Source: Pseudomonas sp. PDM04 (GTDB lineage Bacteria > Pseudomonadota > Gammaproteobacteria > Pseudomonadales > Pseudomonadaceae). From it: a DNA stretch of 64,000 nt. Made by a program: the position numbers and the translations under genes. The notes below the pieces were generated by a model. The model made no database searches. It was given only the letters and a program-made list of their open reading frames with translations, and was not told the origin of the DNA. Below, piece by piece: positions 9,048 to 16,380 of the stretch (position 1 is the stretch's first letter; each line of letters opens with the position of its first letter). The DNA lies in NCBI RefSeq assembly GCF_014851765.1, contig NZ_JACVAI010000002.1, positions 310,001-374,000 on the forward strand. The letters are read 5' to 3'.

Positions 9048-9659
9048 TCAGGAAAGATCGAGAATCTGACGAGTCGTCGACATCGCCGTCTCGAAGGGCT
9101 GGACACTCTTGGTGATCTTGACCATGACACTGGCGCCGACCCACAACTGGTAGAGGCTCTGCGCCAACGCATGGGGCGCAGCCTCGCACGTCAGCGAGCC
9201 TTCGGCGACCCCGGTTTCGATCGCCTGCGCCAGGCGGTCGGTGACACCCGACGTCCCTCGCTTGAGCACCGCGCGCATCGTCTCCGACAGGTCAGCCACC
9301 TCCACGCCGAGCTTCACCGCCAGGCATTTGCCCTGGCAGTCGTGGAACGACTGGGTTTGCTGCCAGATGTCCCAATACTTCATCAGACGCTGGGACATCG
9401 TCAGCCCAGGCAGCGCCAGGACCTCGTCGAGCTCGGCCAGGTAAGTCTCGAAATAGCTTTCCAGCATGGCCTCGCCAAAAGCGTCCTTTGAACCGAAGTA
9501 ATGGTAAAAGGACCCCTTGGGCACACCGGCGGTGGCCAGGATTTCATTCAGGCCCACGGCGGAATACCCCTTGGCGGCCATGATTCGTTGGCCTACATCA
9601 AGGATTTCCTGGCGGACGTCGGTGGTGGCGCGTGTCTTTGGGCTGCTCATGCTCGGCAT
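9048..9659 (-). CDS. TetR/AcrR family repressor, NemR-like
   Basis: A 203-residue regulator with a TetR helix-turn-helix (about 18-65, ILATAGVPKGSFYHYF) and a C-terminal ligand domain. The segment DCQGKCLAVKLGVEVAD near residues 108-124 resembles the region of E. coli NemR that carries its redox-sensing Cys, which suggests sensing of electrophiles or bleach-type oxidants. The start may be 9659 or, three codons in, 9650. The operator at 9672-9686 just upstream points to autorepression, and the same dyad occurs twice before the DJ-1/OYE/SDR genes. The family is certain; the sensing mode is inferred. Confidence 0.88.
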   Translation of the reverse strand: MPSMSSPKTRATTDVRQEILDVGQRIMAAKGYSAVGLNEILATAGVPKGSFYHYFGSKDAFGEAMLESYFETYLAELDEVLALPGLTMSQRLMKYWDIWQQTQSFHDCQGKCLAVKLGVEVADLSETMRAVLKRGTSGVTDRLAQAIETGVAEGSLTCEAAPHALAQSLYQLWVGASVMVKITKSVQPFETAMSTTRQILDLS

Positions 9660-9671
9660 GTTATTCGTTAC

Positions 9672-9686
9672 TAGACGATCAGTCTA
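9672..9686. promoter_or_regulatory. Operator 3 (TAGAC-N5-GTCTA) before tetR
   Basis: CTAGAC-GATCA-GTCTAG, an inverted repeat with the same half-sites and spacing as operators 1 and 2 but a different spacer. It lies 12 bases upstream of the tetR ATG at 9659, the position expected for autorepression. Confidence 0.78.
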
Positions 9687-9742
9687 GCCGGCGATATCCC
9701 GCCATCACGCGGTCGATGGATCCGATCGCAGACAGACCTGCC

Positions 9743-10639
9743 CTACCCTCCACGAACCTCATGCACCAGATCCACAAAGGCGCGCAGCGCTGCGGGCACA
9801 TGACGGTGGCCGGAGTAATAGAGGCAGAGGCCTGGCAAGTGGACGGCACAATCTTCGAGTACGGGAACAAGCGTGCCGCTGTCGATGTCGCTGGCCACAT
9901 ACCAGCGGGCCAGGTGTGCCAGGCCCCAGGAGGATCGGGCGGCTTCGCGCATCATCAATGGCGCATCCAGCACCAGCGAACCCGGCACATCGACCGAGAT
10001 CGACCGGCCCCTGGACTTCAATTGCCAGGGCGATGGTTTGCCATTGGGCAGTCGCGCGCGGATGCAGGCATGGTGGGTCAGTTCGCTGATCCGGGTGGGT
10101 TTGGGGTGCTGCTCGAAATAGGCCGGCGACCCCACAATGACCATTGGCACATCGCTGGTCAGAGGCACGCGAATCATGTCTTTGGGCACCAGATGACTGG
10201 GCCGCAGGCCGGCATCGAACCCCTCGGCAACGATGTCCACCAGCTCGCCTTCGGTCACGATGTCCAGTGTCACCTGCGGATAGCGCCTGGAAAACTCGGA
10301 CATGAACGGCTGCCAGCTCATCAGAGCAGCCCCCAGGGAGCTGTTGATCCGCAGGTTTCCGGAGGGCACCAGGCGCCGGTCATTCACCGTCGTCATGGCC
10401 TCTTCAATCTGTTTGACCGCCGGGGAAATCTGCTCGACGAACTGGCGCCCGGCATCGGTCAGCGCCACGCTGCGGGTGGTGCGATGAAAAAGTCGCGAGC
10501 CGAGGCGCGCCTCCAATCCCGCGATGGCGCTGCTCACCGCCGAGCTGGACATTCCCAGTTCCAGGGCGGCTGCGCGGAAACTCTGGCGGCGAGCCACAGC
10601 CAGCACCACATGCAAATCAACGAGTCCGCTCTTGTGCAT
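9743..10639 (-). CDS. LysR family transcriptional regulator
   Basis: A 298-residue LysR protein. The N-terminal winged helix (about 5-62) has SFRAAALELGMSSSAVSSAI and RLFHRTTRSVALT; the effector-binding domain covers about 90-295. I take the ATG at 10639 (MHKSGLVDLH); a longer frame from 10732 adds 31 residues unlike the family. It is divergent from the aldehyde dehydrogenase gene across 108 bases containing a TTCCA-AA-TGGAA dyad, so it probably controls that gene. The effector is unknown. Confidence 0.87.
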   Translation of the reverse strand: MHKSGLVDLHVVLAVARRQSFRAAALELGMSSSAVSSAIAGLEARLGSRLFHRTTRSVALTDAGRQFVEQISPAVKQIEEAMTTVNDRRLVPSGNLRINSSLGAALMSWQPFMSEFSRRYPQVTLDIVTEGELVDIVAEGFDAGLRPSHLVPKDMIRVPLTSDVPMVIVGSPAYFEQHPKPTRISELTHHACIRARLPNGKPSPWQLKSRGRSISVDVPGSLVLDAPLMMREAARSSWGLAHLARWYVASDIDSGTLVPVLEDCAVHLPGLCLYYSGHRHVPAALRAFVDLVHEVRGG

Positions 10640-10649
10640 TGTCCTGATT

Positions 10650-10661
10650 TTCCAAATGGAA
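10650..10661. promoter_or_regulatory. Dyad TTCCA-AA-TGGAA between lysR and aldehyde dehydrogenase
   Basis: A perfect inverted repeat with two-base spacer, 11 bases before the LysR start and 87 bases before the divergent dehydrogenase start. Its position fits a LysR autoregulatory site. Confidence 0.4.
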
Positions 10662-10747
10662 CATGCGGATTTACCCGCGTAGTCGAGACAATAGCCCAGC
10701 CCTAAACTGACGCTCAACCCCTTCGGGCTCAATCAGAGGAGCGTGTG

Positions 10748-12166
10748 ATGCGTCAGTTCAACCAGGCCTACATCGATGGTCGTTTCGTGCCGGTCCACGG
10801 TGAAACCGTGGTGCACAGCGTCAACCCGGCGACCGAACAGGTCATCGCCACCGCCACCTTGGCCAATCGCGACGATGCCAAGGCTGCAATCAACGCCGCC
10901 AGCCGAGCGCAACGATCCCTGGGGCAAACCGGTAAATCCGAACGCATCGAGATGCTCAGGCAACTGCAAGCCGCCGTGCTCGCCCACGCCGATGACATCC
11001 GCGACGTCACCATCGAGGAGTACGGAGCCCCGGCCTCGCGTGCGCAGTGGGTCAGCCAATACGCCTCGCAGTGCTTTGCCCGAACCGCCGACATCCTGCA
11101 AACCTATGACTTCACCCGACGCCTGGGCGACGCCGTGGTGCAGCAGGTGCCGGTCGGCGTCTCAGCCCTGATCGCGCCGTGGAACAGCGTTGCCGGCACT
11201 GTTTGCAACAAACTGGCATCGGCCCTCGGAGCCGGCTGTGCCTCGGTGATCAAACCCAGTGAACTCAGCCCGCTGCAAACTCAGGTGACGGCCCGGGCGC
11301 TGCATGCGGCAGGTTTGCCTGATGGCTGCTTCAACCTGCTGCTCGGGCGTGGAGAGGATGTCGGTGATGAGCTGAGTACCAGCGTCGACGTGGCCAAAAT
11401 TTCCTTCACCGGTTCAACCCGGACCGGCAAGCTGATTGCGCGTGCCGCGGTAGAAACGATGAAGCGGGTCAGCCTGGGCCTGACCGGCAAATCGGCGACG
11501 ATCGTGCTCGACGATGCGGATTTTTCGGTGGTCGTCCCCCAGGCGTTGGCCGTGGCGTTCATGAACAATGGCCAGGCGTGCATTGCCGGCACTCGGTTGC
11601 TCGTCCCACGGCGGCGCCTGGAGGAAGTGATGCGGTTGGTACGTGCACAGTTGGCAGCGCTGCCCGTCGGTGACCCGCGTGACGCGGCAACCGTGCTGGG
11701 CCCTCTCGCCAGCCGTGACCAGTACGAACGTATCCAGCGTTACATTCGCCGTGGCCTCGAACAGGGTGCGACACTGATCGCCGGTGGCGAGGGACGCCCC
11801 GAAGGATTGCACCGTGGCTATTTCGTCAAACCGACGGTCTTCGCTCATGTACGCAACGACATGGACATTGCCCGGGAAGAAATTTTCGGGCCCGTACTGT
11901 CGATCCTGACGTTCGAAACGGACGCCGAGGCGGTGTCGATGGCCAACGATTCGATCTACGGGTTGCAGGCCTATGTGTTCTCGGCGGACGTCCATCGCGC
12001 TCAGCAGATTGCCCAGCGGCTCGAAGCCGGTGGAGTCCTGATCAACCGGACCACGATCGACCCCTGCGCGCCGTTCGGCGGCTTCAAGCAATCGGGCATC
12101 GGCCGGGAAAACGGTGTGTCTGGCCTTGAAGCGTTTCTGGAAGCCAAGGCGGTGGTCACCGGTTGA
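10748..12166 (+). CDS. Aldehyde dehydrogenase family protein with an altered active site
   Basis: A 472-residue member of the NAD(P)-dependent aldehyde dehydrogenase superfamily. The cofactor region is at about 135-230 (IAPWN, FTGSTRTGK), the nucleophile Cys278 sits in NNGQACIAGTR, and EEIFGPV is near 380. The usual general-base motif LELGGK reads LGLTGK here. The position 34 residues before the Cys, normally Glu, is Gly244. Hydrolysis of the thioester may therefore be slow, use another base, or the true reaction may differ. The ATG at 10748 follows AGAGGAG at good spacing; the in-frame GTG at 10745 is too close. The divergent LysR is the probable regulator. Confidence 0.88.
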   Translation: MRQFNQAYIDGRFVPVHGETVVHSVNPATEQVIATATLANRDDAKAAINAASRAQRSLGQTGKSERIEMLRQLQAAVLAHADDIRDVTIEEYGAPASRAQWVSQYASQCFARTADILQTYDFTRRLGDAVVQQVPVGVSALIAPWNSVAGTVCNKLASALGAGCASVIKPSELSPLQTQVTARALHAAGLPDGCFNLLLGRGEDVGDELSTSVDVAKISFTGSTRTGKLIARAAVETMKRVSLGLTGKSATIVLDDADFSVVVPQALAVAFMNNGQACIAGTRLLVPRRRLEEVMRLVRAQLAALPVGDPRDAATVLGPLASRDQYERIQRYIRRGLEQGATLIAGGEGRPEGLHRGYFVKPTVFAHVRNDMDIAREEIFGPVLSILTFETDAEAVSMANDSIYGLQAYVFSADVHRAQQIAQRLEAGGVLINRTTIDPCAPFGGFKQSGIGRENGVSGLEAFLEAKAVVTG

Positions 12167-12254
12167 AGCGTTACGACGCCGCCTGCCATCAAATGCCATT
12201 AGTCAGGACGCGAGATAAGGGATAGCCTCGTCAAAACCATGCGAAGCGCCCCTC

Positions 12255-13442
12255 ATGTCCAACACAAGCTTTACCCCCGATATTGAAGCCATCCGCAGCA
12301 TCGATGCAGTGCCCGTGATCCTGAGCATGGTCAAGCACCTCACGGGCATGCGCTTCGCGGCGGTCGCCAGGGTCACCGAGAAAAACTGGGTCACGTGCGC
12401 CGTCGACGACGCCATCGATTTTGGCTTGAAACCGGGTGGTGAGCTGGTGCTCGAGTCGACGATCTGTCACGAGATCCGGCAGCACAAAAAGCCTGTCATT
12501 TTCGGCCACGCCAGCTCGCATCCGCTGTTTTCGCTTCATCACACGCCCAGGATCTACGGACTGGAAAGCTACATCTCCATCCCGATCATCAAGGCCAATG
12601 GCGAGTTTTTCGGGACACTGTGTGCCATCGACTCCGTTCCAGCCAACCTGGATGAGCCCGCCATCGCGCAAACGCTCACCCTCTTCGCCCAGTTGATCGC
12701 GATGAGCCTGGACGCTCACAGTCATTTGCAGGCAACGAAAGCCGAGTTGAGCAGCGCCACCGAACTGGGCAGGCTGCGCGAGCAATTCATTGCGGTCCTG
12801 GGGCATGACTTGCGGACACCGCTGAGCGCCATCCGCATGAGTGCTGACCTGCTGGAAACCAAAACCGAAGACAAACGCTCACTGAACCTGATCTCAGCGA
12901 TCCGCAACAGCTCCACGCGCATGGGCGTATTGATCGAGAACGTCCTGGATTTCGCCAGGGGACGCCTGGGTCGCGGCATTCCAGTGCGGCGCAAGCAGGT
13001 GGATGACTTGGAGTCCACGATCCGATTGACCGTCGAAGAAGTGCTGAACGCCCATCCGCACTCAGAAATCATTCAGACACTGGACGTGCCGCCAGGTGTC
13101 TATTGCGACCCGCTGCGCGTCAGCCAGCTGCTGTCGAACCTGCTGATCAATGCGGTCACTCATGGTTCAAAGTCGACGCCCATCCTCCTGGAGGCCTATT
13201 CGGAGAATGATGAGATTGTCCTGTCGCTGACCAACCAGGGGCCCGTCATTCCCCCTCAACTCATGCCGCTTCTGTTCGAACCCTTCTCCCGTTCGCAGGC
13301 GGGCCAGCGCGGTGAAGGATTGGGGCTTGGGCTCTACATCGCCGCACAGATCGCGACCGCCCACAATGGCACGTTGAGTGTTTCTTCGACCGTCGAGTCG
13401 GGAACGAACTTTGTCGCAAGATTCCCCACTCACTTCAGATGA
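12255..13442 (+). CDS. GAF-domain sensor histidine kinase (orphan)
   Basis: A soluble 395-residue kinase: GAF domain (about 15-160), HisKA dimerisation domain with phospho-acceptor His184 in VLGHDLRTPLSAI, and a HATPase_c domain (about 285-393) with the N box NLLINAVTHG and G box GEGLGLGLYIAAQ. No membrane segment is visible. The Shine-Dalgarno is weak. No response regulator gene lies within the window, so the partner must be elsewhere. The signal bound by the GAF domain is unknown. Confidence 0.88.
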   Translation: MSNTSFTPDIEAIRSIDAVPVILSMVKHLTGMRFAAVARVTEKNWVTCAVDDAIDFGLKPGGELVLESTICHEIRQHKKPVIFGHASSHPLFSLHHTPRIYGLESYISIPIIKANGEFFGTLCAIDSVPANLDEPAIAQTLTLFAQLIAMSLDAHSHLQATKAELSSATELGRLREQFIAVLGHDLRTPLSAIRMSADLLETKTEDKRSLNLISAIRNSSTRMGVLIENVLDFARGRLGRGIPVRRKQVDDLESTIRLTVEEVLNAHPHSEIIQTLDVPPGVYCDPLRVSQLLSNLLINAVTHGSKSTPILLEAYSENDEIVLSLTNQGPVIPPQLMPLLFEPFSRSQAGQRGEGLGLGLYIAAQIATAHNGTLSVSSTVESGTNFVARFPTHFR

Positions 13443-13493
13443 GCATGAAAATGCCCCTTGCCCGGGTCGGCAGCCGTAGTCGAAAACCGTCGG

Positions 13494-14411
13494 TTATCGC
13501 GGCCAGCGCCATACCGGATCGGCAAGATGCTCGGCAAAAAAATCCGAAAGGACCCTGATTTTCACCGGGCGGGTGCGCGCCGACGGGGTCACGAAATACA
13601 GGCCTCCGCGGGTCATGCTCCACTCGGGCAGGATGCGCTCCAAACGACCGTCCGCCAGGTACTCACTGGCCATGAACTCGGGCAGCTCGGCGATTGCCAG
13701 CCCCTCCAGCAGCACCGGAATCATCGCATCGGAGTTGGTCACCCGCAGTGGCCCGTTGGGCACCACGTCTTCTTCGACGCCACTGTGGTGGGTGAACCGC
13801 CACACCTGAGTGCGAGCGCGGTAGGCATAACTCAGGCACGACCGATTTGCCAGGTCCCGCGGATGTTCCGGTCGGCCGTGTTGTTCCAGGTAACCCGCAG
13901 ACGCCACCAGAAACTGCGTAACGGAACAGATTCGCCGGGCCACCAACGATGAGTCCGGCAGCGCGGCGATTCTCAGGGCCGCGTCGAAACCGTCGGCAAT
14001 CAGATCCACCGAGGCGTCGGACAAATGCAGGTCGACCGACAACTCGGGGTACAACCGCAGCAGCTTGGGCATCAGCGGCGCCACCCAGCGCAGGCCAAAA
14101 GACATCGGAATGGCCAGGCGCACCTGGCCGCGCGGTTGTACGGAGAGGTCCTGGGCTTCGCTTTCGACCTCTTCGGCCTGGCGATAAAGGTCGCTGGCCT
14201 TGGCCGCCATGCTCAGGCCGAACTCGGTCAGCGAGAGCTGGCGTGAGGTGCGGTTGAACAAACGGCCGCCCAATCGCTCTTCCAACCGTGCCACCGCCCG
14301 CGACACCGTGGGCACCGACACGCCCATGATCCTCGCGGCGGCCGCGAACGAACCCTCCTCCGCGACCTTGGCGAACATCGCCAAACCTTCAAAATCCGGC
14401 AACTTGCTCAT
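13494..14411 (-). CDS. LysR family transcriptional regulator
   Basis: A 305-residue LysR protein of the CrgA/AaeR-like type. The winged helix is at about 6-65 (SFAAAARIMGVSVPTVSRAVARLEE) and the effector domain at about 93-295. The ATG at 14411 (MSKLPDFEG) is preferred over a frame starting at 14483, because the family begins there. It is divergent from the SDR gene at 14517 with about 105 bases between, which contain a GCAAC-N5-GTTGC dyad. It probably regulates that SDR. Confidence 0.87.
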   Translation of the reverse strand: MSKLPDFEGLAMFAKVAEEGSFAAAARIMGVSVPTVSRAVARLEERLGGRLFNRTSRQLSLTEFGLSMAAKASDLYRQAEEVESEAQDLSVQPRGQVRLAIPMSFGLRWVAPLMPKLLRLYPELSVDLHLSDASVDLIADGFDAALRIAALPDSSLVARRICSVTQFLVASAGYLEQHGRPEHPRDLANRSCLSYAYRARTQVWRFTHHSGVEEDVVPNGPLRVTNSDAMIPVLLEGLAIAELPEFMASEYLADGRLERILPEWSMTRGGLYFVTPSARTRPVKIRVLSDFFAEHLADPVWRWPR

Positions 14412-14420
14412 TTCATTTCT

Positions 14421-14455
14421 GCAACGATGAGTTGCGGACAATTCTATTTTGAAAT
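14421..14455. promoter_or_regulatory. LysR-type operator candidates between lysR and SDR
   Basis: GCAAC-GATGA-GTTGC (14421-14435) is a perfect 5-5-5 dyad ten bases from the LysR start. Six bases on, ATTCTATTTTGAAAT (14441-14455) has the ATT/AAT ends typical of LysR T-N11-A boxes. The pair lies in the only intergenic space shared by the two divergent genes. Confidence 0.45.
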
Positions 14456-14516
14456 CATCTGATCGTCGATACGCTTCTCCCACACCTCACCTACACACCT
14501 CTCTGGAGAACGATCA

Positions 14517-15269
14517 ATGAACGGCAAACTCAATGGCAAAATTGCGCTGGTCACCGGCGGCACCACCGGCATCGGCCTGGCCACGGCCAAGCGCTTCGCC
14601 GAAGAAGGCGCGCACGTCTACATCACCGGCCGGCGCCAGGCCGAACTCGACGCTGCAGTCGCCCGGGTCGGCAATGCCACCGGCGTGCAAGTGGACTCGA
14701 CCCGGCTCGACCAACTCGATGCGCTCTATGAAAAGATCCGCGCCGAGCGCGGCCACATCGACGTGCTGTTCGCCAACGCCGGCGGTGGCTCGATGGTGCC
14801 AATGGGCGAGATCACCGAGCAGCATTTCGACGACACCTTCGACCGCAACGTCAAAGGCGTGTTGTTCACCGTGCAGAAGGCGCTGCCACTGCTGGCGAAG
14901 AACGCCTCGGTGATTCTCACCGGCTCCACAGCAGGCAGCTCGGGCACTGCGGCATTCAGCGTGTACTCGGCCTCCAAGGCTGCGGTTCGGTCGTTCGTGC
15001 GCAGCTGGATTCTGGATCTGAAGGATCGCAATGTGCGCATCAACACCCTCAGCCCAGGCGCCACCCGCACGCCTGGACTCGTCGATCTGGCAGGTCCGGA
15101 CTCGGCCCAGCAGCAAGGCCTGCTGGATTACCTCGCCGCGCAAATCCCGATGGGGCGTGTCGGCGAACCGGACGAAATTGCCAGCGCCGCGCTGTTCCTG
15201 GCGTCCAGCGACGCCAGCTTCGTCAACGGCATCGAGCTGTTCGTCGACGGTGGCCAGGCGCAGATCTGA
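14517..15269 (+). CDS. SDR family oxidoreductase
   Basis: A 250-residue classical SDR with TGGTTGIG near residue 15, FANAG near 85 and catalytic YSASK near 152. The C-terminal [15 protein letters not shown] is typical of this subgroup. TCTGGAGAACG precedes the ATG at 14517. It is divergent from a LysR gene; this pairing is common in proteobacteria for SDRs acting on small carbonyls or quinones. The substrate is not deducible. Confidence 0.88.
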   Translation: MNGKLNGKIALVTGGTTGIGLATAKRFAEEGAHVYITGRRQAELDAAVARVGNATGVQVDSTRLDQLDALYEKIRAERGHIDVLFANAGGGSMVPMGEITEQHFDDTFDRNVKGVLFTVQKALPLLAKNASVILTGSTAGSSGTAAFSVYSASKAAVRSFVRSWILDLKDRNVRINTLSPGATRTPGLVDLAGPDSAQQQGLLDYLAAQIPMGRVGEPDEIASAALFLASSDASFVNGIELFVDGGQAQI

Positions 15270-15277
15270 GCCGTTCC

Positions 15278-15308
15278 GGTCGCGGCAGCCCGCTGAGCTG
15301 TCGCGACC
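15278..15308. terminator. Bidirectional hairpin between SDR and serine hydrolase
   Basis: Arms GGTCGCGGCAG and CTGTCGCGACC pair over 11 bases with one G-U pair and a nine-base loop. The hairpin sits between two converging genes, eight bases after the SDR stop. It has no T tract. Confidence 0.5.
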
Positions 15309-15317
15309 ACCTTCAGC

Positions 15318-16208
15318 TCAAACGGCGCGATTACCGACAATGGCCAGCAGTCGCGCCAATGCCTCGGACTCCACCGCTCCCTCCTCACGGCCCTCGCCAA
15401 ACACAGAACAGGTCGCGACGCACTGGTCAGTGCGAAGCTGGTACACCGCAATGACGCCGCCAGGCCCGCCACCGGTATGACCGACCAGCCTGTGCCCATC
15501 CTTCGTTGTGCCAATCATCAAACCCAAACCATAACCCGGCGTAGCCCAGGGCCGGTCGGGAATGGGACCGCCAAGCACGATGGCGTGCTGCATTTCATCC
15601 AGCAACGCTGGAGGAAGCAGTTGCCCGGCCAGCAATTGATCCAGCAATCGCGCGGCCTCGCAAAGCGGGCCTGTGAGCAGTCCGTGATACACCCAGCCAG
15701 GATGATAGGCGGCCATGGACGGCGGGTGTACGTCGGCCAGATCCTGCCGTGTTCGTGCAAGCCGGACCCGGGTCAAACCCAGGGGCAGAAACACTCGTTG
15801 AGACAGCGCCTGTTCCAGACGTTGCCCTGTACACCGTTCAACCAGAGCGGCCACCTGCATGTATCCCACGTTGGAATACCGCCACGCGGTCCCCGGTGAA
15901 TAGCGCAGCCGGGTGCCGTCAAGCCGTTGGAGCATTTCGGCGGCGGGCCAGGGTTGCCGATGTTCGGCAACGGCGGCGTGGTAGTCCTGGAGTTCCGAGT
16001 AATCAGCCAGCCCGGCCTGATGCTTGAGGAGTTGGCGCAGGGTGAACGGGCCCTCCTCGACTGGATCGTCAAGTCGGACAACACCATCGCGCACAAGCGT
16101 CAGCGCTGCTGCTGCCAGCACCGTTTTGGTGAAACTCCACCATGGGACCCTGACGTGAGCTTGCGCGGTCGGCGTGGGCTGACCATTGAGCGATACGGAC
16201 CAAAGCAT
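15318..16208 (-). CDS. Serine hydrolase, beta-lactamase class C/esterase family
   Basis: A 296-residue penicillin-binding-protein-like hydrolase. It shows the SxxK motif SFTK (Ser25), the YxN motif YSN near residue 107, and HTGG near 242 replacing the KTG triad, as in EstB/AmpH-type esterases and peptidases. No signal peptide is visible, since SxxK begins only 25 residues from the ATG at 16208. Either the enzyme is cytoplasmic or the start lies elsewhere. It converges with the SDR gene. The substrate is unknown. Confidence 0.85.
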   Translation of the reverse strand: MLWSVSLNGQPTPTAQAHVRVPWWSFTKTVLAAAALTLVRDGVVRLDDPVEEGPFTLRQLLKHQAGLADYSELQDYHAAVAEHRQPWPAAEMLQRLDGTRLRYSPGTAWRYSNVGYMQVAALVERCTGQRLEQALSQRVFLPLGLTRVRLARTRQDLADVHPPSMAAYHPGWVYHGLLTGPLCEAARLLDQLLAGQLLPPALLDEMQHAIVLGGPIPDRPWATPGYGLGLMIGTTKDGHRLVGHTGGGPGGVIAVYQLRTDQCVATCSVFGEGREEGAVESEALARLLAIVGNRAV

Positions 16209-16330
16209 TCACGGATTTCCTGATGGTTCAAGGGGTTACGGACCGCTCTGCGGCAAACCTCGAACGGTCCTGTCCGATCATTTTTTCGCTTTCCCCACTT
16301 CTGCGCAACGAAAAACCCTGCCACAATAAT

Positions 16331-16363
16331 TAGTAACGATTCTCATATACATTATCATTACTA
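16331..16363. promoter_or_regulatory. Fur box before the TonB-dependent receptor
   Basis: An AT-rich dyad bounded by TAGTAA and TTACTA contains GATTCTCATATACATTATC, close to the repeated NATWAT units of Fur sites. It lies 18 bases before the ATG of a siderophore-type receptor, just upstream of its AGGAG Shine-Dalgarno at 16370-16374. Iron repression is expected. Confidence 0.75.
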
Positions 16364-16380
16364 AATACCAGGAGCCGTCC

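Noticed and set aside
13443-13493. Possible terminator between the histidine kinase and lysR
   Set aside because: No stem longer than four pairs with a T tract could be found by eye.
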